NCBI RefSeq assembly: GCF_029960815.1 | Contig: NZ_JASBRE010000007.1 | Location: forward strand, 1 to 64,000 | Reading direction: 5' to 3' | Source: Pseudomonas sp. AL03 | GTDB lineage: Bacteria > Pseudomonadota > Gammaproteobacteria > Pseudomonadales > Pseudomonadaceae | DNA: 64,000 nt | Shown: positions 8,532-17,636 of the stretch, in pieces | How positions within the stretch are numbered: the stretch's first letter is position 1 | Layout of the letters: every line of letters starts with the position of its first letter | Program-made: the position numbers and the translations under genes | Notes under the pieces: generated by a model | Database searches by the model: none | What the model saw: the letters and a program-made list of their open reading frames with translations, nothing else | Told to the model about the DNA's origin: nothing

Positions 8532-10952
8532 TCAGTGACCATTGCCGGCATGCCCACCCGCATGGCCAGCGCCCTGCCCTGCGCCTTTGCCAGCATCGCC
8601 TTTTTTGCCGCCCTCAGCTTCGTGACCGGCTTTATCCGCTTCAGCCTTCGCCTTCTCGGCTTCTTTACCGAGCTGATCGACGGTCTGCAAATTGCTCTTG
8701 CGTACGCTATCGACGAACCCCTGGAACGGCAGATCGGTGATGCCCACCAAACCAAAGTGCCCGTTCTCGCCATCCAGCAGACGACCGGTCACCGGTTGAT
8801 CGAGGTATTGGAACCAGTGCACCCCGACGATCGACGGTTCGCTCATCGCCTGTTTGAGGAAATTGGCGTAAGCCGGCCCACGGTCCTCTTCCTTCGCCAA
8901 TTGCGTCACGCCACCCCAGAACGGGCCGCGATCCGCGGCGCCGAAGTTGAACTCGGTGATCAACACCGGTTTATCCAGGCTGCGCAGCTTGGCGAAATCG
9001 TAACCGTCCTGCGGTTGCAGGGTATACATGTTGAAGCTCAGCACGTCGCAATACTGGGCACAGGACTCAACCGCTTCCGGGGTGCTGATGGCAAACCGAC
9101 CGCCCAGCAACAGCTGATTCGGCGCGTGCCACTTGAGCGAGTCGGAAATGGTCTTGAAGTACGTGTCGGCGAAGACCTTCTGGAAGTATTTGAAGTCGGC
9201 TTCGATTTCCGGGTGTTCGGCGCTGGGCAGCGGCGGCACGAAGCCCGGGTCTTCCATCAATTCCCAGGCCGGCAAATCAATGCCCCAGGCTTTGGAAAGA
9301 CCCGCCTGATTGCGGTATTTGTCCCGCAGTTGCTTGAGGAACGCGCGTTTGGCCGGCACGTCGGTAGTCATCTTCAACGTGCCGTACGCGAGGGCGTAGC
9401 GGGCTTTCGGGTCATCGCCGGGGCCGGCCCAGGCCAGTTCGTTATCGGCAAAGTAACCGATCAGCCACGGGTCGTCGCGATGGTCGCGGGCGGCAATGGC
9501 CACGGCACGTTCGGTGGCCATGGCGAAACGCGGGTCAAACGGGTCGGGCATGCCACCCCACCAGTCAGTGCCAGTGCTGATGCTGGCGTAATCGCCGACG
9601 ATCGACAGCGGCAACGTGTACGGCACACGGTCAGCGCTGGCCAGCGCCGGGGCGCTCCAGTTGCCGAGGGTATTGAAGCCCCAGGCTTGCAGACGATCAA
9701 GGGTGTGGCTGGCCCATTGTTTTTCATCGACAACCGCTTTGCAGGGTTCGGCGGGGGTTTTCTCAGCCGCTTTCGCGGCCGTCGCTTCCACGGCGTCAGC
9801 CTTGGCGGCTTCGGCGACACCGGCCTTGGTGTCGCTGCCCAGTGCGCAAGGTTCGCCATACAAACGCTGCAGGTTGGCACCATAGAAATCGTACCAGCGA
9901 CCGGCGTTATATCCACGGCCCTGATCGACACCGTTGCCACCGCGGTTGTCGCCTTCACCATAGTGGCTGGCCAGCGGCTCGTCGGGTTTTGGCAGGGATT
10001 CGAACATCCATTCGCGACCGGCGATGTAAGTCTGGTTGACGTCCGGGGTGACGGTGTTGACCCCAAGCGAATAAAACGGATGCCCTTCAGGGGTCACCAG
10101 GTACCAGCGACCGTCGCGCTTCTCTGTGCGGAAAAAGCCGCTGGCCTTGAATGCCGGGCCTTTGTTCCAGCCACCGAACTTGTCCAGGGACGACTTCTCG
10201 CGCTCGGCCAGCCAGGTTTTCAGTTGCTGCTGTTCTTTGGCGGCGGCGCTTTTCAGTTGCTCGTCGCTGCTGACTTTCTCTGGCCATTTGGTCCGGGTTG
10301 ACTGGCCGTAAGCGTCTACAAGGCCGCCAAAAGCCGCTTGGGTGAGCGCATCGCCGTCCTGCACGCCAAAGCGCTCAAGCAGAATACTTTGAGCGACTTT
10401 CGGCTGATCCATCGACAAGGTCACCGATACCACTTGGCTGCGCTCCAGCTCACCGACGCTGCTGGCCAGCAATACGCGTTGCCCCTCAAACATCATCGGC
10501 ATCGGCGGGCCAGCTTTCAGGCCGAGGCTCAATGGCGAAAAGGGCTGCAGCGGCACCCATAACGTTTGCGCAGGGCCGGCCGGCAAGTCGACGCGGCTTA
10601 TCAGCGTCTTGCCGTCGTTGCTCTGAATTTTCACGTACAGGGTCACGGCCCAGTTCATTGCACTCTGAATCCGTAAACTCATGAAGCCCGACTGCGACCA
10701 GTCCCAGGCGCCGGTCTGCGGGGTCAGACGCAAGGTCGGTTGGGCCACCGGGTTGAACGTCACCCGACGCAGCACTTCGCCCTCGGCCGTTTGCTCGGCG
10801 TTGGATTGCGGCAGGCTGGCGTCCTGAGTCGCCACTTGGACTACGTCGGCGGGGCGCACGAAGTTGAACAGCGTCTGTTGGCCGGCAGGGGCTGCCAGCA
10901 CAGGGGCTGCGAACATCAGAGCGAAAACAGCGGGCAACGAACGGCGGATCAT
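8532..10952 (-). CDS. Agarase-like (GH42/GH50-type) secreted glycoside hydrolase
   Basis: 806 residues from the ATG at 10952, chosen because the signal peptide MIRRSLPAVFALMFAAPVLA starts there with AGGGAG upstream. An N-terminal beta-sandwich-like region precedes a TIM-barrel catalytic part. The likely acid/base is E505 in YFADNELAW and the nucleophile E667 in LITEFNFG, as in clan GH-A beta-agarases and beta-galactosidases. An Ala/Lys-rich insertion between two cysteines (C369, C404) interrupts the domain, and the C-terminus is a Gly/Ala/His tail (GHAGGHAGNGH). It probably acts on an exported polysaccharide; the substrate is unknown. Confidence 0.78.
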   Translation of the reverse strand: MIRRSLPAVFALMFAAPVLAAPAGQQTLFNFVRPADVVQVATQDASLPQSNAEQTAEGEVLRRVTFNPVAQPTLRLTPQTGAWDWSQSGFMSLRIQSAMNWAVTLYVKIQSNDGKTLISRVDLPAGPAQTLWVPLQPFSPLSLGLKAGPPMPMMFEGQRVLLASSVGELERSQVVSVTLSMDQPKVAQSILLERFGVQDGDALTQAAFGGLVDAYGQSTRTKWPEKVSSDEQLKSAAAKEQQQLKTWLAEREKSSLDKFGGWNKGPAFKASGFFRTEKRDGRWYLVTPEGHPFYSLGVNTVTPDVNQTYIAGREWMFESLPKPDEPLASHYGEGDNRGGNGVDQGRGYNAGRWYDFYGANLQRLYGEPCALGSDTKAGVAEAAKADAVEATAAKAAEKTPAEPCKAVVDEKQWASHTLDRLQAWGFNTLGNWSAPALASADRVPYTLPLSIVGDYASISTGTDWWGGMPDPFDPRFAMATERAVAIAARDHRDDPWLIGYFADNELAWAGPGDDPKARYALAYGTLKMTTDVPAKRAFLKQLRDKYRNQAGLSKAWGIDLPAWELMEDPGFVPPLPSAEHPEIEADFKYFQKVFADTYFKTISDSLKWHAPNQLLLGGRFAISTPEAVESCAQYCDVLSFNMYTLQPQDGYDFAKLRSLDKPVLITEFNFGAADRGPFWGGVTQLAKEEDRGPAYANFLKQAMSEPSIVGVHWFQYLDQPVTGRLLDGENGHFGLVGITDLPFQGFVDSVRKSNLQTVDQLGKEAEKAKAEADKAGHEAEGGKKGDAGKGAGQGAGHAGGHAGNGH

Positions 10953-11047
10953 AAGAACGAAGTTCTCCCTAACGACCAACAATGGTCAATGGAAAAGCGA
11001 TGGTAGAGAGATAGACAACGCGGTGGGCATATTTGCCCACCGGTGTA

Positions 11048-13192
11048 TCAGGAAATTTCACGACGGAAGGGAGGCAACGCATTGAGGATTGCCTTGCCGT
11101 AACGCTGGGTGACCAGGCGTCGATCGAGCAACGTGATGGTGCCGCGGTCTTCTTCGGTGCGCAGCAAACGACCGCAGGCCTGGACCAGCTTCAGCGAAGC
11201 ATCCGGCACCGAGATTTCCATGAACGGATTCCCGCCCCGAGCCTCGATCCACTCGGCCAGGGCCGCTTCGACCGGATCGTCGGGCACCGAGAACGGAATC
11301 TTCGCGATGACCACGTGCTCACAATACGCACCGGGCAAGTCGACCCCTTCGGCAAAACTCGCCAGGCCGAACAACACGCTGGAATCACCGCCATCGACCC
11401 GTGCCTTGTGCTTGTTCAGGGTTTCCTGTTTCGACAGGTTGCCTTGAATGAACACTTGCTTGCGCCAGTCGCGATCGAGGCCGTCGAACACGTCCTGCAT
11501 CTGTTTGCGCGAGGAGAACAGCACCAGGGTGCCGCGCGAACCTTCCACCAAGGCTGGCAGGTCGCGGATGATCGCTGCGGTGTGGGCCGGCGCATCACGC
11601 GGATCGGCCTTCAGGTCCGGCACTCGCAGCACGCCAGCGTCGGCATGATGGAACGGGCTCGGGACGACCGCAGTCACGGCTTTTTTCGGCAGGCCGGCAC
11701 GCATGCGGAAACGGTCGAAGGTGCCGAGGGCGGTCAGGGTCGCCGAGGTCACCAGCGCGCCATAGGCCACGTTCCACAAATTGCGCCGGAGCATTTCCGC
11801 CGCGAGGATCGGGCTGGCATTGACCTCGATGTCGAACAGCGAACCGCTTTCGGCCAGGGTCAGCCAGCGAGCCATGGGCGGGTTGTCTTCCGGGTCTTCT
11901 GCGGTGAACGCGCCCCACAATTCCCAGTTGCCCGAAGAGCGGGACAACAGGCTGCCAAACAGCGGATACCATTCTTCGGCCTGGTTACTGGCGATGCCGA
12001 TGTTGACCTCGCCGTCCATGCCGTCCTTGAGCAGTTCGGTCAGTCGGGTAAAGACATCGGTCAGACGGGCAAAGCCCTTCTTCAACTCGATGCCCATTTC
12101 GCGCATGTGCTCGGGAATGACCCCGCCAACGAAGCGATGACGCGGCCGCTCGCGACCTTCGACGTCTTCGCCGGGCTTGAAATCGGCGACCTGCTCGCAG
12201 GCGGTGAACATGAATTGCTGCTGTGTCTTGATCTCCCGCGCGAGTTCCGGCACCTGCTCGATCAACTTGCCCAAGTCGCCCGGCAGCGGATGCTGGGCCA
12301 GCAATTTGGCGAGGTTCTTGGCGGTGGTTTCCAGCCAGTCGGCGGTGGAACGCAGACGTGTGTAATGGGCGAAATGGCCGATGGCCTTGTCCGGCAGGTG
12401 GTGGCCTTCGTCGAACACGTAGAGGGTGTCGCGCGGGTCCGGCAGCACGGCACCGCCGCCCAGCGCCAGGTCGGCCAGGACCATGTCGTGGTTGGTGACG
12501 ATCACGTCGACCTTGCCCATGCCTTCGCGGGCCTTGTAGAAGGCGCACTGGCCGAAGTTCGGGCAATGACGGTTGGTGCACTGGCTGTGATCGGTGGTCA
12601 GACGCGCCCAATCGGCATCTTCCAGTGCGGTCGACCAACTGTCGCGGTCGCCGTCCCACTTATTGCCCGCGAGTTTCTCGATCATGCTGGTGAACAGCTT
12701 CTGACTGGCCTCATCAACCTCGATCTTGAAGCCTTCTTCTTCGAACAGCTGCGCCGTGGCGGTTTGCGCGTGACCTTCCTGAAGCAACATGTCGAGCTTG
12801 GACAGGCACATGTAGCGCCCGCGCCCCTTGGCCAGGGCAAAGCTGAAATTCAGCCCGCTGTTGCGCATCAGGTCAGGCAAATCCTTGTAGACGATCTGCT
12901 CTTGCAGGGCCACGGTGGCCGTGGCAATCACCAGGCGCTTGCCGGCGGCCTTCGCAGTGGGGATTGCAGCCAGGCTGTAGGCCACGGTTTTACCGGTACC
13001 GGTGCCGGCTTCCACCGCGACAATCGCGGGGTCGCCACTGCGCCGGCCTTCGTCGTCGGTGTCGATGTCACCGAGGACCTTGGCAATTTCGGCGATCATC
13101 AGGCGTTGCCCGTAGCGCGGTTTGAGGCTCTTGGCTTCGAGAAAACGCGAGTAGGCGCCCTGGATCGTGGTTTTGAGTTCGGTGCTGATCAT
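11048..13192 (-). CDS. dinG: ATP-dependent DNA helicase DinG
   Basis: A 714-residue XPD/Rad3-type 5'-3' helicase that unwinds R-loops and damaged forks. Walker A reads EAGTGTGKTVAY (about residues 61-72) and the Walker B box is DEGHH rather than DEAH. The four iron-sulfur cysteines fit C119 of MCLSKL plus the cluster CTNRHCPNFGQC. C-terminal motif VI is ACGRLLRTEEDRG. Length matches the family. A LexA box lies 23 bases upstream of the start, so SOS induction is expected. A 729-codon open frame on the opposite strand is a composition shadow. Confidence 0.96.
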   Translation of the reverse strand: MISTELKTTIQGAYSRFLEAKSLKPRYGQRLMIAEIAKVLGDIDTDDEGRRSGDPAIVAVEAGTGTGKTVAYSLAAIPTAKAAGKRLVIATATVALQEQIVYKDLPDLMRNSGLNFSFALAKGRGRYMCLSKLDMLLQEGHAQTATAQLFEEEGFKIEVDEASQKLFTSMIEKLAGNKWDGDRDSWSTALEDADWARLTTDHSQCTNRHCPNFGQCAFYKAREGMGKVDVIVTNHDMVLADLALGGGAVLPDPRDTLYVFDEGHHLPDKAIGHFAHYTRLRSTADWLETTAKNLAKLLAQHPLPGDLGKLIEQVPELAREIKTQQQFMFTACEQVADFKPGEDVEGRERPRHRFVGGVIPEHMREMGIELKKGFARLTDVFTRLTELLKDGMDGEVNIGIASNQAEEWYPLFGSLLSRSSGNWELWGAFTAEDPEDNPPMARWLTLAESGSLFDIEVNASPILAAEMLRRNLWNVAYGALVTSATLTALGTFDRFRMRAGLPKKAVTAVVPSPFHHADAGVLRVPDLKADPRDAPAHTAAIIRDLPALVEGSRGTLVLFSSRKQMQDVFDGLDRDWRKQVFIQGNLSKQETLNKHKARVDGGDSSVLFGLASFAEGVDLPGAYCEHVVIAKIPFSVPDDPVEAALAEWIEARGGNPFMEISVPDASLKLVQACGRLLRTEEDRGTITLLDRRLVTQRYGKAILNALPPFRREIS

Positions 13193-13214
13193 GGATTGTC
13201 GGGCGCAAAAAACG

Positions 13215-13230
13215 CTGGATAAATTTTCAG
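13215..13230 (-). promoter_or_regulatory. LexA box of dinG
   Basis: CTG-N10-CAG with an A/T-rich centre, read on the minus strand as CTGAAAATTTATCCAG, 23 bases upstream of the dinG ATG. It fits the gammaproteobacterial LexA operator, and dinG is a known SOS gene. Confidence 0.75.
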
Positions 13231-13291
13231 TGGTTCGGATCGGCGGCTATCATACCGCGCTAATTAATCCCGCGCAGAACGGAGTACCTCA

Positions 13292-13756
13292 ATGACCGCT
13301 TTTAGCCTCGTTTATACCCTGCATGTCCTATCCGCCCTGGTATGGGTGGGCGGCATGTTTTTCGCGTGGATGGTCTTGCGCCCCGCGGCGATGAAGGCCC
13401 TGGAAGGCCCTGCCCGTTTAAAGCTGTGGATAGAAGTGTTTCAAGGTTTTTTCCGCTGGGTCTGGGTCGCGGTGGTGCTTTTGCCGATCAGCGGTGTGGG
13501 CATGATTCATTTGCAGTACAGCGGTTTTGAAGCGGCGCCGCGGTATGTGCAGGTGATGATGGGATTGTACGTGGTGATGACGGCGCTATTTATCCGGATT
13601 CAGGCATTGTTGTTGCCGGAGTTGCGCACGGCGGTGTCGGCGCAGGATTGGCCGACGGGGGCCTCGGTGCTGGGGAGGATTCGCAAGTTGGTGGGGATTA
13701 ATCTGATTGTCGGGTTGGGGCTGGTGGCGATTGCTGCAGCGCGGCCTACGTTCTAA
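13292..13756 (+). CDS. CopD-family four-helix integral membrane protein
   Basis: 154 residues with four hydrophobic helices (about 5-30, 50-70, 80-105, 128-150). The motif LHVLSALVWVGGMFFAW is typical of CopD-like and related haem/copper-associated membrane proteins, with the histidine in helix 1 as possible ligand. An ACGGAG ribosome-binding site precedes the ATG. It is divergent from dinG. No copper genes are nearby, so a role in copper export is not supported by context. Confidence 0.8.
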   Translation: MTAFSLVYTLHVLSALVWVGGMFFAWMVLRPAAMKALEGPARLKLWIEVFQGFFRWVWVAVVLLPISGVGMIHLQYSGFEAAPRYVQVMMGLYVVMTALFIRIQALLLPELRTAVSAQDWPTGASVLGRIRKLVGINLIVGLGLVAIAAARPTF

Positions 13757-13787
13757 AGCCTCGCAGCTTTTGTGGCGAGGGGCATTC

Positions 13788-14546
13788 TTACAACCGCTGA
13801 ACAGTCACCGCCCCCGTCGCACCCGCAGACCCAGGCTGGCCATCAGCACCTGGACGACCACTTTTTCCGCCATCGGCCTTGTAGACGAAGCAGCCCTTGG
13901 CCTTGCCACCCGCTCCCGGCTTGCCGCCGGGCCCGGCCACGCCACCGGCACCGCCGGCCACCTGAACCTTGATCTGTTGCGCCGGGTAATCGCGCGGCAC
14001 TTCCAGCCTTACCAGCGCACCCGGTGCTCCCGGCTGACCGTCGCTGCCATTACTGCCATCAGCACCGCGACCGGCCTGACCCCAGGTACAACCCGGCGCC
14101 TGACCGTTGGCCCCATCGAGACCGACGAAACCCGGTGCGCCCGCGCCGCCGCGAGCGTCCACCCACAATAGCGGCGCGCTCAGCGCCCTGATCTGCACAT
14201 TCAGGTTACGCCCGGAGCGAGCCGCTTTGAGGTAAGTCCCCGGCGCACCGCGAGCAGTGATCTGGCTGCCTTCGGACAACTGCGCACGACTGACCTTCAG
14301 CTCAAGCGGCTGTTCGCTGGGTACGATGGCGATCCGCGCTTCACGACCCAGACGCAATTCACCGACGATGACCTCGGTCACATTCGAGGGAATCAACAAG
14401 GTACCGTAATCGGCCACTTCCAGGCGTTCCAGCTGCAAGGTGCTGGCGGTGTTGGGCAAACGCATCAAGGCGTTGCTTTCGACGCTCACCACCTGAGCGC
14501 AAGCCAATGGGCTGATGAGTGCAGCGAGCAGACAGAGTTTACGCAT
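13788..14546 (-). CDS. Secreted collagen-like Gly-rich repeat protein
   Basis: 252 residues. A signal peptide (about 1-17) is followed by a beta-rich N-terminal half (LRLGREARIAIVPSEQPLEL) resembling a small surface domain. The C-terminal half is dense in Gly-X-Y-like triplets (GSNGSDGQPGAPG, GPGGKPGAGGKAKG, GRPGADGQPGSAG). Two cysteines (in APGCTWG and KGCFVY) could form a disulfide across the repeats. The start codon lies inside the end of the upstream DUF1145 gene (8-base overlap), so the two are translationally coupled. It is probably an exported surface or matrix protein; function unknown. Confidence 0.72.
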   Translation of the reverse strand: MRKLCLLAALISPLACAQVVSVESNALMRLPNTASTLQLERLEVADYGTLLIPSNVTEVIVGELRLGREARIAIVPSEQPLELKVSRAQLSEGSQITARGAPGTYLKAARSGRNLNVQIRALSAPLLWVDARGGAGAPGFVGLDGANGQAPGCTWGQAGRGADGSNGSDGQPGAPGALVRLEVPRDYPAQQIKVQVAGGAGGVAGPGGKPGAGGKAKGCFVYKADGGKSGRPGADGQPGSAGATGAVTVQRL

Positions 14547-14817
14547 GGGAAGCCTTCAGTACGGTGGGAGCCGGGATGGTTTGCAGGTGGAAAACGCCGA
14601 AAAAGAGGATCTTCAGGCGATCACGCCAAGGGTGAGCGCGACCTCTGAGACTGCGGTAGCAGAACACCGCCTCCAGAAAATGGAGCAGCGCCAACAGGCT
14701 GCCAACCAGATCGACCAATAGATGCAGAGGATTGATAAACGGCGTGAATTGATTGACCAGCACCACCAGCCAGAACAGCAGGGTCAATAACTTCCCCAGC
14801 GCCCAAAACACGTTCAT
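14539..14817 (-). CDS. DUF1145 family small membrane protein
   Basis: 92 residues with two or three hydrophobic helices (about 2-22, 28-52 and a weaker one near 68-80) and a charged loop RSLRGRAHPWRDRLK. It matches the pattern of DUF1145 proteins of Pseudomonas. A strong GGGGGAG ribosome-binding site precedes the ATG. Its stop overlaps the start of the collagen-like gene by 8 bases, suggesting a two-gene unit, perhaps for membrane support of the exported partner (inference). Confidence 0.78.
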   Translation of the reverse strand: MNVFWALGKLLTLLFWLVVLVNQFTPFINPLHLLVDLVGSLLALLHFLEAVFCYRSLRGRAHPWRDRLKILFFGVFHLQTIPAPTVLKASHA

Positions 14818-14965
14818 ACGCTCCCCCGTTGAGAATTATTCTTTGCGCGCACAGTACCGGCTTCCATGCGGGATAAGCCAGAGGCCAACGGAAAATTCTT
14901 CATGAAGGCCGTCGAATGTCCGCCGGACCGACTTCACTTGTCGCCCAACGGCTCTATTACGGGGC

Positions 14966-15141
14966 TCAGCGATTGATGTGCAACGCCACCCGACGGTTCT
15001 TCGCCCGCCCTTCATCCGTTTCGTTATCGGCCACCGGCTGACTTTCGCCCTTGCCCGCGCTGGTGACTTTGTTTGGCGCCAGGCCCTGACTCAACAGGTA
15101 GGCCGCCACGCTACTGGCGCGGTCCGTGTGAGAACACTCAT
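14966..15141 (-). pseudogene. Remnant of a duplicated OmpA-family gene
   Basis: The minus strand carries the last 60 or so codons of an OmpA C-terminal domain (SSVAAYLLSQG, GESQPVADN, ending KNRRVALHINR and stop at 14966). They are preceded by only a ribosome-binding site (CAGGAG) and an ATG at 15141 whose frame differs from the OmpA frame. The junction reads HTD-RASSV, where intact relatives have about 15 more residues between HTD and the following R, and everything N-terminal is gone. It lies directly downstream of an intact paralog, so it looks like a tandem duplicate that lost its middle. Confidence 0.8.
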
Positions 15142-15231
15142 GGTGAAAGCTCCTGTGTTACCGGCCAATGCCGGTTACACAGGAGTAAAGATCCGCATCC
15201 GCGACTGCACAAGCCGCGGAATACGAGGGGT

Positions 15232-15927
15232 TTAGCGGTTGATTTTGATTTCAGTGCGACGGTTCGACGAGCGGCCGTCAGCGGTTTGGTTATCGGCGAC
15301 CGGTTGGCTTTCACCGGCACCGGTGACAGATACGAAGCTGCTGCGTGGTACACCTTGGGAAATCAGGTATTCGACCACCGAGTGCGCACGACGATCCGAC
15401 AGTTTCTGGTTGTAGGCGTCACTGCCCACGCTGTCGGTGTAACCGGTTACGGTCAACTGGGCGGTACTTGATTCCTGCTTCAGGCGCGTGGCGATGGTGT
15501 TGAGGACTTCTTTATCGGAAGGAGTAAGTGTGGCTTTGTCGAACTGGAAATGAACATCGCGAATGACGATGACTTCTTCTTTAACCACGGCCGCTTCTTC
15601 GACCACTGGCGCAGGCACCGGTGGAGGGCAGCCGTCGGCATCGACCTGCACGCCTCTAGGCGTACCCGGGCACTTGTCGCGGCTATCCGGCACGCCATCG
15701 CCGTCTTCGTCGCCATCACCGTGAACCCAGCAATAGGCCGCAGCCGTGGCGCCGACGATCAGCGCGCCATACCCCGCCCATGCCGAGCTCTCGGTCGCGC
15801 CGAGACCTGCACCCACGACACCACCGACCGCCGCACAGGTCGGCCAGTCGGTTTTCTGCAAACCTGCGCAACCAGTCAACACACTGGTTAGCAGAACCAA
15901 GGGTAATGCTGTGCGAACTATGCTCAT
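15232..15927 (-). CDS. OmpA-family lipoprotein with a thrombospondin type 3-like calcium motif
   Basis: 231 residues. Lipobox LTGC (C19) is followed by a glycine-rich membrane-like region (about 30-68), then an acidic DxDxDGxxD segment (DGDEDGDGVPDSRDKC near residue 72) of thrombospondin type 3 character that should bind Ca2+, then a Pro/Glu linker and an OmpA peptidoglycan-binding domain (about 120-231) with TGYTDSVGSDAYNQKLSDRR and NRRTEIKINR. It is probably an outer-membrane lipoprotein that anchors to peptidoglycan. A truncated copy follows 90 bases downstream. Confidence 0.9.
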   Translation of the reverse strand: MSIVRTALPLVLLTSVLTGCAGLQKTDWPTCAAVGGVVGAGLGATESSAWAGYGALIVGATAAAYCWVHGDGDEDGDGVPDSRDKCPGTPRGVQVDADGCPPPVPAPVVEEAAVVKEEVIVIRDVHFQFDKATLTPSDKEVLNTIATRLKQESSTAQLTVTGYTDSVGSDAYNQKLSDRRAHSVVEYLISQGVPRSSFVSVTGAGESQPVADNQTADGRSSNRRTEIKINR

Positions 15928-16118
15928 CTGGTTTTCTCCTGAGGGGACCGGCTTAGGACCGATTCAGGTAGTAAAGACCCGAGTTTTAATCTCCGCCAGC
16001 AGTAGGCCATTGCAGTTTCGTCCCGTGTTCACGGTAGATCGACGCTTTTGAGAGAAACCACCTCTAGGCCCGGTCCCTTGAGCAGGCTAGTCTTGGCAGC
16101 TCTGATTGAGGAACTTAG

Positions 16119-16616
16119 ATGATTGCAGGTATTTCTTCGCGCACGCCCCAGCAGGCGTTGGCCGCTTTGCTTGATCGTTACGCCCCCGCGCGCCTGTTGC
16201 TGATTGGCGCCAGCGAATTCCCCGCGCTTGAGGCCTTCAAGCTGGCGCACCCGGACACCTGTGTTGCACACGCGGCACCCGGGGCGTTGCCGGCCGAATT
16301 GGCCGCGCGCCGGTTTGACTTGGCGCTGGTGGTCGATTGCCTCGAACATTTGCCCAAGCGCGATGGCCTGAATCTGCTTGGCGGGATCCGTAACCTCAAC
16401 GCCAGTCGCATCGCGGTGCTGGCGGACTTGCCGGCCAGCGGCTGGCAGGAGACCGACTTTTTCTCCCTGGCCCTGCAGGCCAGCGAACGCTTCCAGCGCG
16501 ACGATCAGGTGCTGACCCTGTTCACCTATGATCTGCTTGACTACAAACAAGTACCCGACTGGCTAAACTCACGGTTCTGGGCCAATCCGGAAAACTTCGG
16601 TAAATATTGGTGGTAA
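16119..16616 (+). CDS. Conserved hypothetical protein (DUF6231-like)
   Basis: 165 residues, cytoplasmic. The N-terminal part ([16 protein letters not shown], then [23 protein letters not shown]) looks like a degenerate Rossmann or methyltransferase-like fold without a clear SAM motif, and the C-terminus is aromatic ([16 protein letters not shown]). I recall this as a Pseudomonas family of unknown function. A GAGGAACTTAG ribosome-binding site precedes the ATG. ychJ follows after 4 bases, so the two are probably co-transcribed. Confidence 0.75.
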   Translation: MIAGISSRTPQQALAALLDRYAPARLLLIGASEFPALEAFKLAHPDTCVAHAAPGALPAELAARRFDLALVVDCLEHLPKRDGLNLLGGIRNLNASRIAVLADLPASGWQETDFFSLALQASERFQRDDQVLTLFTYDLLDYKQVPDWLNSRFWANPENFGKYWW

Positions 16617-16620
16617 CGCA

Positions 16621-17097
16621 ATGAGTACGTCCATTTGCCCCTGCGGCAGCGGCACCCTGCTGGATGCCTGTTGCGGTCATTACCATGCCGGCCATCTGGC
16701 GCCTTGTGCCGAAGCCTTGATGCGTTCGCGCTACAGCGCCTATGTATTGGGGCTGATCGATTACCTGGTGACAACCACCCTGCCCGCGCAACAGGCCGGC
16801 CTCGATCGACAGTCCATCAGCGACTGGAGCGTCCAAAGCACCTGGCTGGGCCTTGAAGTGGAAAGCTCGGAGGTCTTCGGCGGTCAGCCGGAACACGCCT
16901 TCGTGACCTTCACCGCGCGCTGGCACGATGGCAGCGGTGAACACAGCCACCGCGAGCGCTCGTCGTTCGTGCAGAACGCCGGCCACTGGTACTTCATCGA
17001 CCCCACCGTACAACTCAAGGCCGGACGCAATGATGCGTGCCCTTGCGCCAGCGGACAGAAATTCAAGAAGTGTTGTGCGGGTTATTTCAGCAGTTGA
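16621..17097 (+). CDS. ychJ: YchJ family SEC-C metal-binding protein
   Basis: 158 residues with SEC-C zinc-binding motifs at both ends: [13 protein letters not shown] near the N-terminus and [13 protein letters not shown] near the C-terminus. Between them is the NTF2-like domain of the UPF0225/YchJ family ([15 protein letters not shown], ending [12 protein letters not shown]). Function is undefined. It lies 4 bases after the hypothetical gene upstream and close to a second SEC-C protein at 17633. Confidence 0.92.
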   Translation: MSTSICPCGSGTLLDACCGHYHAGHLAPCAEALMRSRYSAYVLGLIDYLVTTTLPAQQAGLDRQSISDWSVQSTWLGLEVESSEVFGGQPEHAFVTFTARWHDGSGEHSHRERSSFVQNAGHWYFIDPTVQLKAGRNDACPCASGQKFKKCCAGYFSS

Positions 17098-17141
17098 GGT
17101 AATCGCAAGAGACTAGACTGGGCATCAAAGGGAGTCACTCC

Positions 17142-17636
17142 ATGCTCAGTCAACGGCGCGTCTTTCAAACCCTCACCTTGCTCCTGTTTCTGGGGCTCGG
17201 CGGCTGCGCGTCCTGGTTCGGCGACGATTTGCCGGAGCCGCAGGTGCATCTGGTCAAGGTCGAAGTGGTCCAGGCCAAGCTGATGCAGCAACGATTCCTC
17301 CTGCACTTTCGCATCGACAACCCCAACGACAGTGACCTGACCGTGCGAGGCATCGAGTACCGCATTCACTTGGGCAACATGCTGCTGACCGAAGGCGAGC
17401 ACGAGCATTGGTTCACGGTCGGTCCCAAGCGCAGTGCCTACTTTAAAGTGCCGATCCGCACCAATCTTTGGCCCAAGGTCCGGGATCTGGTGAAACTGCT
17501 GAAAAAACCCGACCAGCCCATCCCCTATCGCCTGGAAGGTGAATTGGAAACCGGTTTATTCATCGCCCACTACGTGCACCTTGCGCGTAATGGCGTGATA
17601 ATCCCCGCCGATTTAATTCCGGAGCAAAACCGATGA
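17142..17636 (+). CDS. LEA type 2 (WHy) domain lipoprotein
   Basis: 164 residues. The signal peptide ends in lipobox LGGC (C22), then a single LEA14/WHy-type beta-sandwich with the characteristic [28 protein letters not shown] and [10 protein letters not shown]. Such proteins are desiccation-related by family name; in Pseudomonas they are small periplasmic-facing lipoproteins of unknown function. An AAAGGGAG ribosome-binding site is present. The stop overlaps the start of the next gene by 4 bases (ATGA), indicating coupling. Confidence 0.85.
   Translation: MLSQRRVFQTLTLLLFLGLGGCASWFGDDLPEPQVHLVKVEVVQAKLMQQRFLLHFRIDNPNDSDLTVRGIEYRIHLGNMLLTEGEHEHWFTVGPKRSAYFKVPIRTNLWPKVRDLVKLLKKPDQPIPYRLEGELETGLFIAHYVHLARNGVIIPADLIPEQNR

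Noticed and set aside
8454..10301. A 615-codon plus-strand open frame
   Set aside because: Antisense to the agarase-like gene, no signal peptide, no ribosome-binding site and no recognisable domain.
11033..13222. A 729-codon open frame on the plus strand
   Set aside because: It lies antisense to dinG along its whole length. DinG has all helicase motifs, while the plus frame is rich in H, Q, R and G without any domain; it is a G+C composition shadow.
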